Origin: Strigomonas culicis
Lineage: Eukaryota; Euglenozoa; Kinetoplastea; Trypanosomatida; Trypanosomatidae
Assembly: GCA_000482145.1 (NCBI GenBank)
Contig: AUXH01000130.1
Span: 1-37,153, forward strand
Length of the DNA: 37,153 bases
Reading direction: 5' to 3'
Shown: in pieces, positions 26,262-36,500 of the stretch
Position numbering within the stretch: position 1 is the first letter of the stretch
Layout of the letters: every line of letters starts with the position of its first letter
The notes under the pieces: generated by a model
The model's database searches: none
Seen by the model: only the letters and a program-made list of their open reading frames with translations
What the model was told of the DNA's origin: nothing
Made by a program: the position numbers and the translations under genes

Positions 26262-26632
26262 CACGAGGCTAGCTAAGGAGATGAGCGGCAAAAAAAAAAA
26301 AAGAGAGAGAGAGCAAATAAAACAAGAAGAAGTGATAATGGAAAGAAAATAAACTAGAATCATCCAACACTCGCTGCACGAGGTATCTGTTTTTTTTTTT
26401 TTGTGTGTGTGTGTGTGAATCTCTCAACTGTTGAATGTCTCTTCAAATCAAAAAAAAAGGATCTTTAATATCCGCTTCTCGCTTCATTTGCTTAAACAGT
26501 GACTGTGTGAACATAGACAAAGGAGAATAAAACGCTAACAGAGAGACAACGATACCAACGAAGGAAAAAAAAAGAACGTGGAACAAATCCTTTGCAATGA
26601 TACAGGGGTCATTTTTGTTTTGTTTTGTTGTG
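26262..26632. other. intergenic region with T-run and GT microsatellite
   Basis: This 371-base spacer holds the splice signal above, a 13-T run at 26390-26402 followed directly by a GT repeat to about 26417 (AC repeat then A-run in sense), and the 3' UTR of the GH65-like gene. Further A-runs lie near 26449-26457 and 26564-26572. No gene is called. Confidence 0.65.
26273..26313 (-). promoter_or_regulatory. trans-splice signal deciding the start of the membrane-protein gene
   Basis: In sense, CTCTCTCTCTCTTTTTTTTTT (plus A-run 26290-26302 and GA repeat to 26313) is followed by GCCGCTCATCTCCTTAG, with the AG at 26274-26273. The messenger would begin 11 bases before the ATG at 26261, which excludes the upstream 34-codon extension. 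Confidence 0.65.
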
Positions 26633-29600
26633 TTAGGAGGCAAAGGAGGTGTTTTCCACTTCAGCCGATACCAAACTGGTAAAAGAGTCATGGATAATCC
26701 TCTTCCGACGGGCAGCATCGCCCGAGCGTTGCTTACTGATTTCACCGCACAGAAACTCATCCAGTCCCTGGACGGTCAACTCGTTAAAATTATTTCGATT
26801 CATGCGCGGCACATCCATCGGCGTCTCGTCGGGGTCGTCCGAGACGTCGATGACCATGCAAAATTGACCAAGCGCGTGCTTGGAGAAGCCATCGATACCG
26901 TCCAAGACAATAATTGTTCGCTTCTTCGCCGAGTCGATGCTGTTTGAGCACTCGTCAAAGTAGTCTGTCTCCGGTCGCCAGCGGAGGCCGCGGTCCTCGC
27001 CATCGTTGGCGTCGAGATAGGAGTCGAGCAGCACGCGCAGCCGTGGGGTTTCCTGCAGCAACCAGCGACCATTTTTGCTCCCTGCTACGCAGCCGATGGA
27101 GATCTCACACTCGCGCAGGTGTGCCAAGAATTCAAAGACACCCTCCTTAAACTTGAGCCCGTCCCGTTTTACCAACGCGCGAAAGACTTCTAGCTTTTTC
27201 CGCGCGAGCCCATGCAACGTCAGCGCCTGCATCGTGTCGGTCACCTTACCCGTGGGGAGCACAGGGTGGTTGTTCTTCTTAAAGATCTCATTCAGTCCGT
27301 AGAAGGGTTTGCCGTGCCGCAGGTAGGCGAGATACGACTCCTTCGTCAGGCGAAAGTCGGGCTGGCCGCCGCTCTTCTGGAAGAAGTCCTCCAACGTCTC
27401 CCTCCACGCCTCAAAGTGGATGGGCTCGATATCCTTGACGATGCTGTCGAGCTCGAAAATGATGCCGTCAAAGTCCAACACGCGGGACTCGTAAAAGATG
27501 CGAACCGTCTGCGGCACACTGAGGTGCAGGTGCACCCGACTGCCGGTGCTGTGCGAGATGAGGAGGTCCTTCACCTTGGCCGGCGCCTCCACGAGCGTGT
27601 ATACGGCGAGACGCGGCTTCACACAGACCCGCACGACGCAGCCGTTGTGGCGGCAGTCGAACTGGTATTCGTCGCACAACTCCGGCGTGCGGGGGTTGAA
27701 GTGCAGCATGCCCTTGATGACACGCATCCCTGCAAACCCGACGGTCAGCAGAAGCCACGCGCCGGCCGCCGTCGTCAGATGCATGCAGCTGTCGGTCGTG
27801 CCGTTCACGTTGACACAGAGCGCCTTCTGGAAGTGCTTCGAGGCCGCCTCGTAGTTGTGCACGCCAGCGTGGAGCATACCGAAAATGGTGTTGTTCAGCG
27901 CGGACTCCGTCGACGTGATGGGTTCATAGAAACTCAAATTCGCCTTGACCTCGTCCGCCGTGAACTGAGTAGGTAGCATGGCCATCGCGAGCAGCACATC
28001 TGGGATGCGGCAAACTTGATGGCGGTAAATCACGTTGGGGTGATAGCACGAAATCAAGCTGCTCTTGTTGGACTGCTTCAGGTCGTCGACGACCCACTTC
28101 TTCTTCCGCATAAACGCCTGGTCCACGGGGTACACACGGTGGGTGCTGTCAAAGAACTGCGCCATATGCGTGGCCGCTCGCTCCATGTGCTCCAAGTCCA
28201 AGTCATCCATGGCGCAGTACGCTTTGATCTGCGCCCACCGCTGCACATTGGCTTCACTATAGTGGGCGCCAAGCTGCACGGCCCACTCCAGGTGGTACCG
28301 AGCGAGTGTGTTGGTGAAAAAGTTGTTGTCGACGATGCCGTTATAGGTGTCCGGGCCGGAGACGGAGCGAAGATGAAAGACACCCTTATCCCACCGTCCC
28401 CACTCCATCCACACCAGGGCCGTCGAGAAGAGCAGCTCCGCGCCGCCGTCGTCGAGAATACCCCAGTCGTTCGTGATGATGACATACTGATGCAGTGCAA
28501 AGGCGATGACGGCGTTCATGAAGAGAAAGGCAGCACAGATGGATGAGGGATTGTCGCTGCCGTCAATCGTGAGACGGGGGTAGAGGGCGCCGCGCGGCAG
28601 ATCCAAATCCGCCGCGATGTTGCGGGCCTGGGTGAGACCACGAATGCGAAACTCCAAAATCGACCGCGCCTTGGCGGGGTTGAGATGGGAAAGAAAAGGC
28701 ACGATGAATGCGTCCACGTCCCACCGCTGAAGGCCGCCGTCCACCCCGCTCGTCAGTCCTCGTGTCGGAAATGCGAAGAGGCCGGTTTGGCTGTAGGCGT
28801 TGTTGATCTGGAGCAGATTGTACCGCATCGCGCCTTGCAAGGTATGGGCACCACGAAGACGCACATCGACGCGCTCCCAGTACTTCTGCATGGCCCGCCG
28901 GTTTTCCTCCGCGAATGCGTCCCAGCCCTTCTGCGCCGCCTTGCGTGTCGCCTGGACGGCGATTTCGTTCAGCTCCTCTTGCTCCCCGTCCTCGTTGCCA
29001 AAATAGCCGATGAACTTGACGAGCTCAATCTTCACGTGCTCCGAAATGCAGCTGATGAACGCCACCTCGGTCCCCTTTTCGGACTCGCTGCACCTGGGCG
29101 TCAGCGTCGTCTTGGCAATGGATACCGGGGACGACGTGGTCGGCGAGCACGGCGGTAGGCTGGAGCCGCACTGGTTCTGTGAGCCATCGGTAAAATCGAC
29201 ACTGCTGTTCTCCACGCTTGCGGCCGGTGGCTCAAAGGTGCGGAAGTTGTTGTCCGACACGGTGCAAGACCCACATGACTCGACGCATGCGACGGCCAAG
29301 TTGCGACAGCTGTTGCGGGTCCGAACAAAGACGACGCTGGTCGCATCCTGCAGACTACCCTCCGTGAGAACACTCTCCACGTCGTACTGCCGACGCCTTT
29401 TAGAGTCTCGGAGAATGTCTAGACGTGACACAATGCGAATATCCGTGTTACTTACATTCTTGGCCATGACGGTGTAGTGCACAGCGGCAATGTTCTTTCG
29501 TACGACGGAGGCCAGCCGTCTGGATTCGATCACGACCTCACGGTTGTTGTGTGACTCCCACACCATTCGCCGGCGAAACTCACCGGTCTTGAGGTCCAGC

Positions 29601-30124
29601 TTCCGCGTAAGCGATACAATGCGGCCCGAGTGCCCGCTGACGTGCTCGCCCGCAATCAGCACGTTGATGGAAAAGGCGTCCGGGACCGGCACCAGAAAGG
29701 TTTCCTTGCTGCACAGGCCCACCGAGAAGGGGCGCGGGCGATTGATGAGCCGCTGCTCGTAGAACCCAGCGACAAAGGCGTCTCTGCCGGAAAACATGCG
29801 ATCCGTCCCCACCCAAGTGTCCATTTTGTCCAATTTGTTTCCAGACCCCGAGTGCCGATTCGTGCGAAACGTTGAAGGTGTCGTGCCACTGAGGCTGCTG
29901 CTGGCGGTCCCTGTTTCCAGTTGAGGCGACTGATAGAGGTTGATAGAGGTTGGGGACTCCTCCGGGTACCCTCGGATACCGATGATGCCATTGCCAATAG
30001 TGAAGAGCGATTCGCACACCTGGTTGGACTTGGTCGGGAGCGACGTGTCTCGAATCTCCCAGCTATCACATTGCCTTTCCTTCAGCCGCAACGTGGTTTC
30101 CGTTAAATAATCGTCATTGGACAT
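26633..30124 (-). CDS. GH65 phosphorylase-like / beta-phosphoglucomutase-like fusion, probably inactive, 1163 aa
   Basis: Residues 1-870 follow the glycoside hydrolase family 65 plan (trehalose, maltose or kojibiose phosphorylases). The N-terminal super-sandwich has ESLFTIGNGIIGIRGYPEE. The helical barrel has RGLTSGVDGGLQRWDVDAFIVP and SGPDTYNGIVDNNFFTN. The later part has LTTAAGAWLLLTVGFAGMR. Residues about 885-1125 follow a beta-phosphoglucomutase-type HAD fold (FELDSIV, AGSKNGRWLLQ, VLDGIDGFSKHALGQF). In active enzymes the barrel carries GPDEY, whose Glu is the catalytic acid; here it is GPDTY with T593. The HAD nucleophile Asp is E891. Phosphate-site residues (usually HDSS after YEP) read STES. 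An insert rich in Ser/Pro lies at about 295-345. Pairing of phosphorylase with mutase fits disaccharide phosphorolysis to glucose 6-phosphate, but this copy looks like a regulatory or binding protein. The ATG is the first in frame. Confidence 0.85.
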   Translation of the reverse strand: MSNDDYLTETTLRLKERQCDSWEIRDTSLPTKSNQVCESLFTIGNGIIGIRGYPEESPTSINLYQSPQLETGTASSSLSGTTPSTFRTNRHSGSGNKLDKMDTWVGTDRMFSGRDAFVAGFYEQRLINRPRPFSVGLCSKETFLVPVPDAFSINVLIAGEHVSGHSGRIVSLTRKLDLKTGEFRRRMVWESHNNREVVIESRRLASVVRKNIAAVHYTVMAKNVSNTDIRIVSRLDILRDSKRRRQYDVESVLTEGSLQDATSVVFVRTRNSCRNLAVACVESCGSCTVSDNNFRTFEPPAASVENSSVDFTDGSQNQCGSSLPPCSPTTSSPVSIAKTTLTPRCSESEKGTEVAFISCISEHVKIELVKFIGYFGNEDGEQEELNEIAVQATRKAAQKGWDAFAEENRRAMQKYWERVDVRLRGAHTLQGAMRYNLLQINNAYSQTGLFAFPTRGLTSGVDGGLQRWDVDAFIVPFLSHLNPAKARSILEFRIRGLTQARNIAADLDLPRGALYPRLTIDGSDNPSSICAAFLFMNAVIAFALHQYVIITNDWGILDDGGAELLFSTALVWMEWGRWDKGVFHLRSVSGPDTYNGIVDNNFFTNTLARYHLEWAVQLGAHYSEANVQRWAQIKAYCAMDDLDLEHMERAATHMAQFFDSTHRVYPVDQAFMRKKKWVVDDLKQSNKSSLISCYHPNVIYRHQVCRIPDVLLAMAMLPTQFTADEVKANLSFYEPITSTESALNNTIFGMLHAGVHNYEAASKHFQKALCVNVNGTTDSCMHLTTAAGAWLLLTVGFAGMRVIKGMLHFNPRTPELCDEYQFDCRHNGCVVRVCVKPRLAVYTLVEAPAKVKDLLISHSTGSRVHLHLSVPQTVRIFYESRVLDFDGIIFELDSIVKDIEPIHFEAWRETLEDFFQKSGGQPDFRLTKESYLAYLRHGKPFYGLNEIFKKNNHPVLPTGKVTDTMQALTLHGLARKKLEVFRALVKRDGLKFKEGVFEFLAHLRECEISIGCVAGSKNGRWLLQETPRLRVLLDSYLDANDGEDRGLRWRPETDYFDECSNSIDSAKKRTIIVLDGIDGFSKHALGQFCMVIDVSDDPDETPMDVPRMNRNNFNELTVQGLDEFLCGEISKQRSGDAARRKRIIHDSFTSLVSAEVENTSFAS

Positions 30125-30126
30125 TT

Positions 30127-30172
30127 CTCAAGTGTATAGTGGGAAGGTAGGGAAGAAAGAAAAAGAAAGGAG
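30127..30172 (-). promoter_or_regulatory. trans-splice signal for the GH65-HAD gene, very short leader
   Basis: The sense tract TCCTTTCTTTTTCTTTCTTC and following pyrimidines contain no AG until CACTTGAG, AG at 30128-30127. The messenger would then have only two bases (AA) before the ATG, apart from the spliced leader itself. Confidence 0.5.
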
Positions 30173-30378
30173 TGATATACACAAAAACAACTATTACAGA
30201 CCAAAGGGGAATAAAGAGGTCAAAAAGAAAAGAGAACACGATATCCCAAAACGGTTAAAACCAGAGTAAAAAGTAACTAGAAATATGCTAGGGTTTTTTT
30301 TTCACTTGATTAGCGAAGTACAAAGAAACGAGAAGAACCGAATGGAGAAGAAGAGAGATGTGATAACCAAGCGCGAAT

Positions 30379-30411
30379 GAGAGAGAGAGAGAGAGCGAGA
30401 GAGAGAGAGCG
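30379..30411. repeat. imperfect GA (CT in sense) microsatellite
   Basis: Plus-strand GAGAGAGAGAGAGAGAG, then CGAGAGAGAGAGAG. In sense it is a long CT tract between the giant coiled-coil gene and the GH65-HAD gene. It could drive an upstream alternative splice site or couple to polyadenylation of the preceding gene. Confidence 0.7.
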
Positions 30412-30530
30412 TGCTGAGCACGACTGTCCTTCAGTAACACCAAAAAAGAAAGGCTTCATATAACAGTGAAGTGAACTCATAAAGAACAATTAATGAAAAC
30501 AAACAAATCCTTGTTTATGATTAGCCTTTC

Positions 30531-33500
30531 CTAGTAGTAGGTAGGACCACTGGCTGTCGAAGCGCGGTGCAAGCGTGAAACCGACCGCCGCGCCGTCGGT
30601 CGCACTGCATGGTGGATGGCTTCCCGGAGCTCCGAAAACTGCCTCACGATGGCTTCCTGGTCCGCCCGGTACTTCGTTGCCAGATCTCTGGCCTGCTGGT
30701 CCAGGTGACTGTCGAGGTGGCGGAGGCTCTCCTCCAGCTTGGTGTCCTCGACCAGCTTGTTCTGCACGCGACGACGCAGCTCCACCACGACTTCCTCCGC
30801 CTCCACTTGCTCCCGCTGCAGGCGGTTGTACCGGTCCGTTGTGCTCTGCCACTCCATCGTGAGCGAGGCGATGCGCTGCTGCATGTGTGCGAGCAGCTCC
30901 TGCAGACCACCCACGACCGCCTCCGCCTCCTCGCGGCCGGTGCTGAGGAAGAGGTCCTCCGGCGACGAAGGGCGGTCGAGCAGCCGGTTCATGAAGGCCA
31001 CGCGGCCGCCGTTCTCGTGCACGAGCTGCGCCACGGCCTCGATGAGGGAGCCCAACAGCTCCGCGTCTGGACGAGCGCCGCGCGACGCGAGCGCGGCGCT
31101 CACCTGCTGTGAAAACAGAACCACATCCGACGTCGCTGCCTCGGCAACGGCGGGCACCTCAAGGCCCAGCTCAGACCCGACCAGGCTCATCAGCTCCTGC
31201 ACGGGCACGAGCCGATCGCGGGCGTCGGTGGAAAGCTGCAGCAGCTGCTCCGCCAGCGCGGGGAGCGACTCCCGCTCGCGCGGCACAGACCCACCCATCT
31301 GCGCCACGGCGGCGGCAAGCTGCCCTCTCGCGTGCTGCAGGCGCTGGCCGACCTCCGCAATGGTGTACGGTGAGAGGGAGCCGACGCCCTTCTGCTCCTG
31401 AGCAACGCCCACACACGCCACGATGTGCTCGTCGAAGGCCTCGTTGATGGTCTCCCGCAAGGCTGCCTCGCGCGCCGAAAGGTCCAGCGTCGTCTGCAGT
31501 GTCTCCTGCACGCGCTCCATCTCCTCCGCGGTGGGCGAGCCGGCGTAGCGCTCGCAGACGCGCGCCAAGAAGTACTTCACGCCTTCCGCGCATTGCTCCG
31601 CAATATCTCCCGTCAGCTCCGGCAGGTCCATGCCGAGGCGCGTTTGAGCGACCGCGTAGACTTCATCGAAGAGGGTCTGCAGGTGCGCCTTCAGACGGTC
31701 CACCTCCGCTGCGGCCTCCTTCTGTTCGCGGGACAGCGCCTCCTGTTGCTCGCGAAGGGTCTCCTGCTCGGTCCGGAGTGCGGCCAGCTGATCGGCCAGG
31801 TCCGCCGCCGCTTGGGCCTCAGCTGCCACGCCACCGCGCGCCTCCTCCAGCTGCGCCTCCAGTGTCTTCTTGGATTCTCGGAGTCGCTTCAGCTCGTCGG
31901 TTCCGGTCGCCAACGCCTCGAAGCAGTGCGCTATAATGTCACTAAGATTCAGATCCTGTGTGGTAGACATGCCGGGGAGGATTTGATCCCGGACGGTGGG
32001 GTGCTGCCTCAGCAGGGCCTGCGTGTGCGAGAGCAGGGCCTCCGTCTCCGCCACGTAGAGCGTGCGCTCCTTCTCGGATTCCTCCAACTGCTTTTGCAAC
32101 CGGGCCGCCTTCTTCTCCACGGACGCGGCGTGCTCATGCAGCGCCTCCGTCTCGAACACTTGCTGCTTAATACCACGGTATACCTCCGCGCACTCGAGCT
32201 CCGACAAGGCAGACTCCTCAGGTGGCGGCAGGGCCAGCGCACCCCTACAGTTGCCCAAATAGTGGGCGTAGAGGTCTGCCTCCTTGCTTCGCTCCGCCAG
32301 TGCAGCGTCCCGAGACGCCTTCTCTTCGAGCTGCTGACTCAACTGTTCCTCCAGCGACTGCGCGCGTCGTCTGGCGTGCTCAATATCGCCTTCCTGCTGC
32401 TGTGCGCGCAGCGCGAGGGTGCCGTTTTGGTTGAGGAGGGCGTCGCGCTCCGTCCGCAACGCCTCTAGCTCTGCCCGATCCTTCGCGTGCTCCGCGTGCA
32501 GAAGCTGGACAGCTGTCGCTAGCTTGTTTAACGTATCCGCACTGGGTACCGCAGCGAGCGCAATGGCCTTGGGATTGAAGAGGCGTCGGAGTCGCTCCAC
32601 AAAGGCGACCAGCGCGTCCTGCGCGCCGCGCAGTTGATCCGCATCACGCTTCGCTCCTTGCAAAGCAGCCTTGACGCTACCCAGCTCCTTCTCCTTGCTG
32701 TGGAGAAGCCTGTCCTGCTCCGCCTTGGCAGCCTCCGCTCGCTGGCTCAACGTGTGCTTTTCATTCACGAGCGACGCAATGAGGGTGGACCGTTCCTCTA
32801 GCTGCTGCTGCATCTTTTCGATGGACTTTGGAATCGCCAGCACGCTGTCGATCGCCAACTTTTCCTGCGCCGCACACAAGAGTTCCTCCGCCTGTTTCTT
32901 CTGATCGGCTGCAATCTGAAGCTGGCCTAGCAACGCCGAAGCAAACTCAATATTGGCGGTCGAAGGCGCCATAGGTGTCCCACCCAGGATAGCGGCACAG
33001 CGTGACAGCAATCGGTGTACCTGATCGTGCTCCTCCTGGTTTTGGTTCTTCACCGCTGCCAGTGCCTCCTCGCGCTGTCGCAACTGCTTTTGCAGCGTGG
33101 CCACCCCGGCGCTCGCCGCGTCCAGCCTCGACTGAAGGTCTCCTATGGCGAGGCTCAACCACTCCCTCTGCTCTCGCTTTTCCATGGCGACGCGACCCGT
33201 CAGCTCCTCCAGATGTGCCTGTAGAACGCCATTTTGCGCCTGTTTTTCTGCGTGCGCCGTGATACACTTCCCGAGGGCCTGCTTGTTCCGCGCATGCTCA
33301 TCGACGACCTGCTTGACGAGCAGGACAAGGCCATCCGGCACCTCTGCCGTCTCCCTGGGCATTCCCAACACATCGTGCACGCGGGACGAAATGTCATCTG
33401 CGATCTTGTATAAGCGTGCCCGCTCATCTCTGTACGCGTCGCATTTCTCCTTGAGCCACTCGGTGGCCGTGGTACCCGCTGCCGGCTCTTCCGGGACAAA

Positions 33501-36500
33501 GTACAGGTGCTCCGGCAGGCTCTTGCTCGCCGTCTCGATACCGCGCTTCAAGTCCTCCGCCAGCAAACATGAAGTCTTCGCCTCCTCACGTAAACGAGCG
33601 TTCTGGTCTTTCAGGTCGGCAACTTGTTGTGCGGCAGCTTGACACAGCTGCAGCACCGGCCCGTCCGTCTTGCCCAGTGCGTTGCACAGGACGTCCCTGC
33701 ACAACTTCTTTTCCTCCAGCTCCTTCGCCGCATTGCGCGCGCAGGCCGACACAATCTGCTCGAGGCTATCGAGTGGGCTCCGATGGTCTGCCGCGCGTTG
33801 CGCCAGAGAAGGGTCTGCCTGTACGAGCACGTCCTTCAGCTGCACCAGCTTTTCAGCGGTCTTCTGCTGCTCATCCGTGGCGTTGGACACGGCCCGACTC
33901 AGGGTAGAGACGTCCGCCTTCACCTTCTCATTCTCGGCTACGAGTTCCTCAAGGGCCGTCAGCAGCTCGGCACAAGAGCGGTTGGGTGGGAGCAAGCGCG
34001 AGAGCCGCGTGTAGAAGTCTAACAGCTCACCCCGTTGCGGTCCTGGCGCGCGCCCCTTGGGCCCCAGCAGCGCATCCGCACCCAGCAAGCTCGCGACCGC
34101 CGCAGGCAGTGCGACCAAGCTCTTGTCCGGAAACAGAGACGAGACCTCCGCCAAGATGGCCACCGGCGATATAAGCGATGCAAGGGGTAGAGTCGACGCA
34201 CTCTGGAGTACAAGCTGTCGGCGTCCCTCTTCCTCTGCTTGCATAAGCTCGGCCATCAAAACGTGACACTGAAGTGCCTGCCACTTCACCAGGGCGTCAT
34301 CCAGCGTATCAGCACCAATCAGCTTGAGCTTCTTCTTCATCGCCTCGGTGGTGCCTGCGTGGGCCTCTTCCAGCCGCTTGATCTCTTCAGACAGAGCTTG
34401 ATTAGTGTTCTTCAACTCCGCAATGGAACCTTCAAGACCGGAAATGTCCTTCTTCAAACGGTCGGACACCTCTGCCTGTTGCTTCCGCTGATCCTCACAC
34501 GTTTGCGCCAGGGCCACGATCTCAGCCTGCTTGTCGGCCACCTCCTTCTCGCGTGTCTGTATGGTACTCTGCAAGGCAGCCGTCTCATGCGCCAACGTTG
34601 CCAGTTCCTCCTTATGTTGACTGTTCAGTTGGGCGCCCGCCTCCTCCAGCTGCTGCATACCGCTCTTCTGTTCGGCCACAACGTCTTCCAGGCGAGCTGC
34701 ATTCGCACGCTCCTTCGCAAGAAGATGGGCCAGAGATGTCTTCTCTTTCGTCAACTGGGCACCGAAGTCCACGAACTCCTGCAGCTCCTTCTCCAGCAGC
34801 GCCGCGTCCTCAAAGTGCAACATCGGAACGGAATCGTTGAGCGTGCTCTCGAAGAGGGTTGCTAGCGTGAGGTCAGAGAAGAATGCTCCCAGTTTTTGCT
34901 TCAGGTCTGCTAAGGCACGTTTTTCGGCGGCGGCGTTCTGCTTCTCCCTCGCCACATTCTCCATCGCCTCATGCAAGGCGGCTTCACCAGAGCGAATCGC
35001 TTCCTGCGCGTCGTTCAGCTCCTGCGCGCGCGCGTAAGTGCGCTCCTCCTCTTGCTTCGTGAGACGCGCGTTGTTCGCACTCGCCTTCTCCAATTGAGAC
35101 ACCAGTGCCTCAATGGTCAGCACAGCCGTAGAAGCGAGGGTGCGTAAGGTCATCGTTGTATCGGCCTCCGGATCTGCAGGCAGTGGCACCGCTCCTCTGG
35201 TCACGCACGGCTGGTTCAACGTACTGGTGGTATCGACGATCGATCTAGCCAGTTCTCTAAGAATGGCACCAACGTCTTTGCATGCCAGATCGACTTGTTC
35301 CAACAACTCGCTGTCGTCTTTACTTTTCGCGACAGAGGGCTCGATCACGAGCGTGGACTCTAGACTTGCTTGCGTCGACATGGATTTTACGGTCAGTCTT
35401 TTGTTCTCCATCACTGTCCGGTAGATACCGCGCACGGCCTCGCGAAAATTGCAAAGTTGTGTGGCATAGGACTCGTTCTGTGCATCACGATCTCGACAAG
35501 CTGCACGACAGACCCGTACCTCATCCACTAGCTGCCCACACAACTCCGGCACCACAAGCTCATAGTACGGTGCCGTCTGAGAGGGAGGGGATAACTCACT
35601 TTTAGACGGATCACGCGTGTCATCGTCGTCGGCAAGGTTCAATGTTTCAAAGCTGTGCGCCAGGGCATCCGCCATCTGCCGATTCTTCGCAACCAACGAG
35701 CTCCACGACGACACCAGTGCACGGCTCAGCCGGGTGCTTCCTACCTCCTCCGGTGCACCTTCGGAAACGTTCAACACACTTGTGCTAGACGCGTTTATTG
35801 CGATGGGCTCTGAAAGACACTTGATCACACCGTCGCGCAGGCACTGGACCTCGCTCGCAAGCTCTGCCAGAGTCTGCTCTTGTATGTCATTCTGAATCTC
35901 TAGCGCACGCTTGGCTTCCAGCAACGTCTTTACCGAGTCCAACAAGCGCGTTGGTAACGGTTGCTGGGCATCGCCGGTGGCGGGATCATCAGGGTTCAGC
36001 CATGCCAGAACGCGCCGCATAGCCTCTATGCATTCTCGCAAAGAGTTGCCAGGTATCTCACCGTCCGCCATCGCCCCTCCACATGCGCGGCGCAGATGCT
36101 CCATTTCATTCAATACGTCTTTCAGCGTGGGAACTGCGTTTTGCAAAGATACCTTCAAAAGACTGCACACCTCTGATAGCGTACCAACCGCAATAGCGAC
36201 TTGCTCACTGGCATCAAAAGTGAAATATTTCAGTATCAAGTCCACTCTACTCGTCGCTTCATCGAGTTGAACCACTAGACTATCCACTCTGTCACACGTA
36301 ATAATATACCTCTCCCTGGCAACGTCCAGCACTCTCAAGCTCTGCTTCAACTGATCCGATAACAACCGATTTTCGTCTTCACATTGCTGCAGCTTTGTAC
36401 GAAGTACAGCTTCCGCATTCCTCATATCGCACAGATCCGCCTTCCACTTCAACACCATATCCTGCAGCGCTTTATTTTCATCGATGAGTAACCCTTGATT

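Larger units (their letters stand above)
30125..30530. other. intergenic region with GA repeat
   Basis: This 406-base spacer carries the splice signal of the GH65-HAD gene at the left and the 3' UTR of the giant coiled-coil gene at the right. A plus-strand GA repeat with two GC interruptions lies at about 30379-30411. It is a CT tract in sense, too far upstream (more than 250 bases) to be the main acceptor tract. A T-run lies near 30295-30302. No gene is called. Confidence 0.65.

Noticed and set aside
26262..26363. Hydrophobic 34-residue leader on the type II membrane protein
   Set aside because: Although it starts with ATG, it is the translation of the CT/T splice tract; the acceptor AG at 26274-26273 lies downstream of it.
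31425..32468. A 347-codon open frame on the plus strand opposite the giant coiled-coil gene
   Set aside because: It is the antisense shadow of GC-rich coiled-coil codons, Leu/Arg/Gln-rich with no recognisable domain. Similar plus-strand frames opposite the kinesin-like gene (5538-6443, 6434-7273) and CWC22 (8033-8743) are rejected for the same reason.
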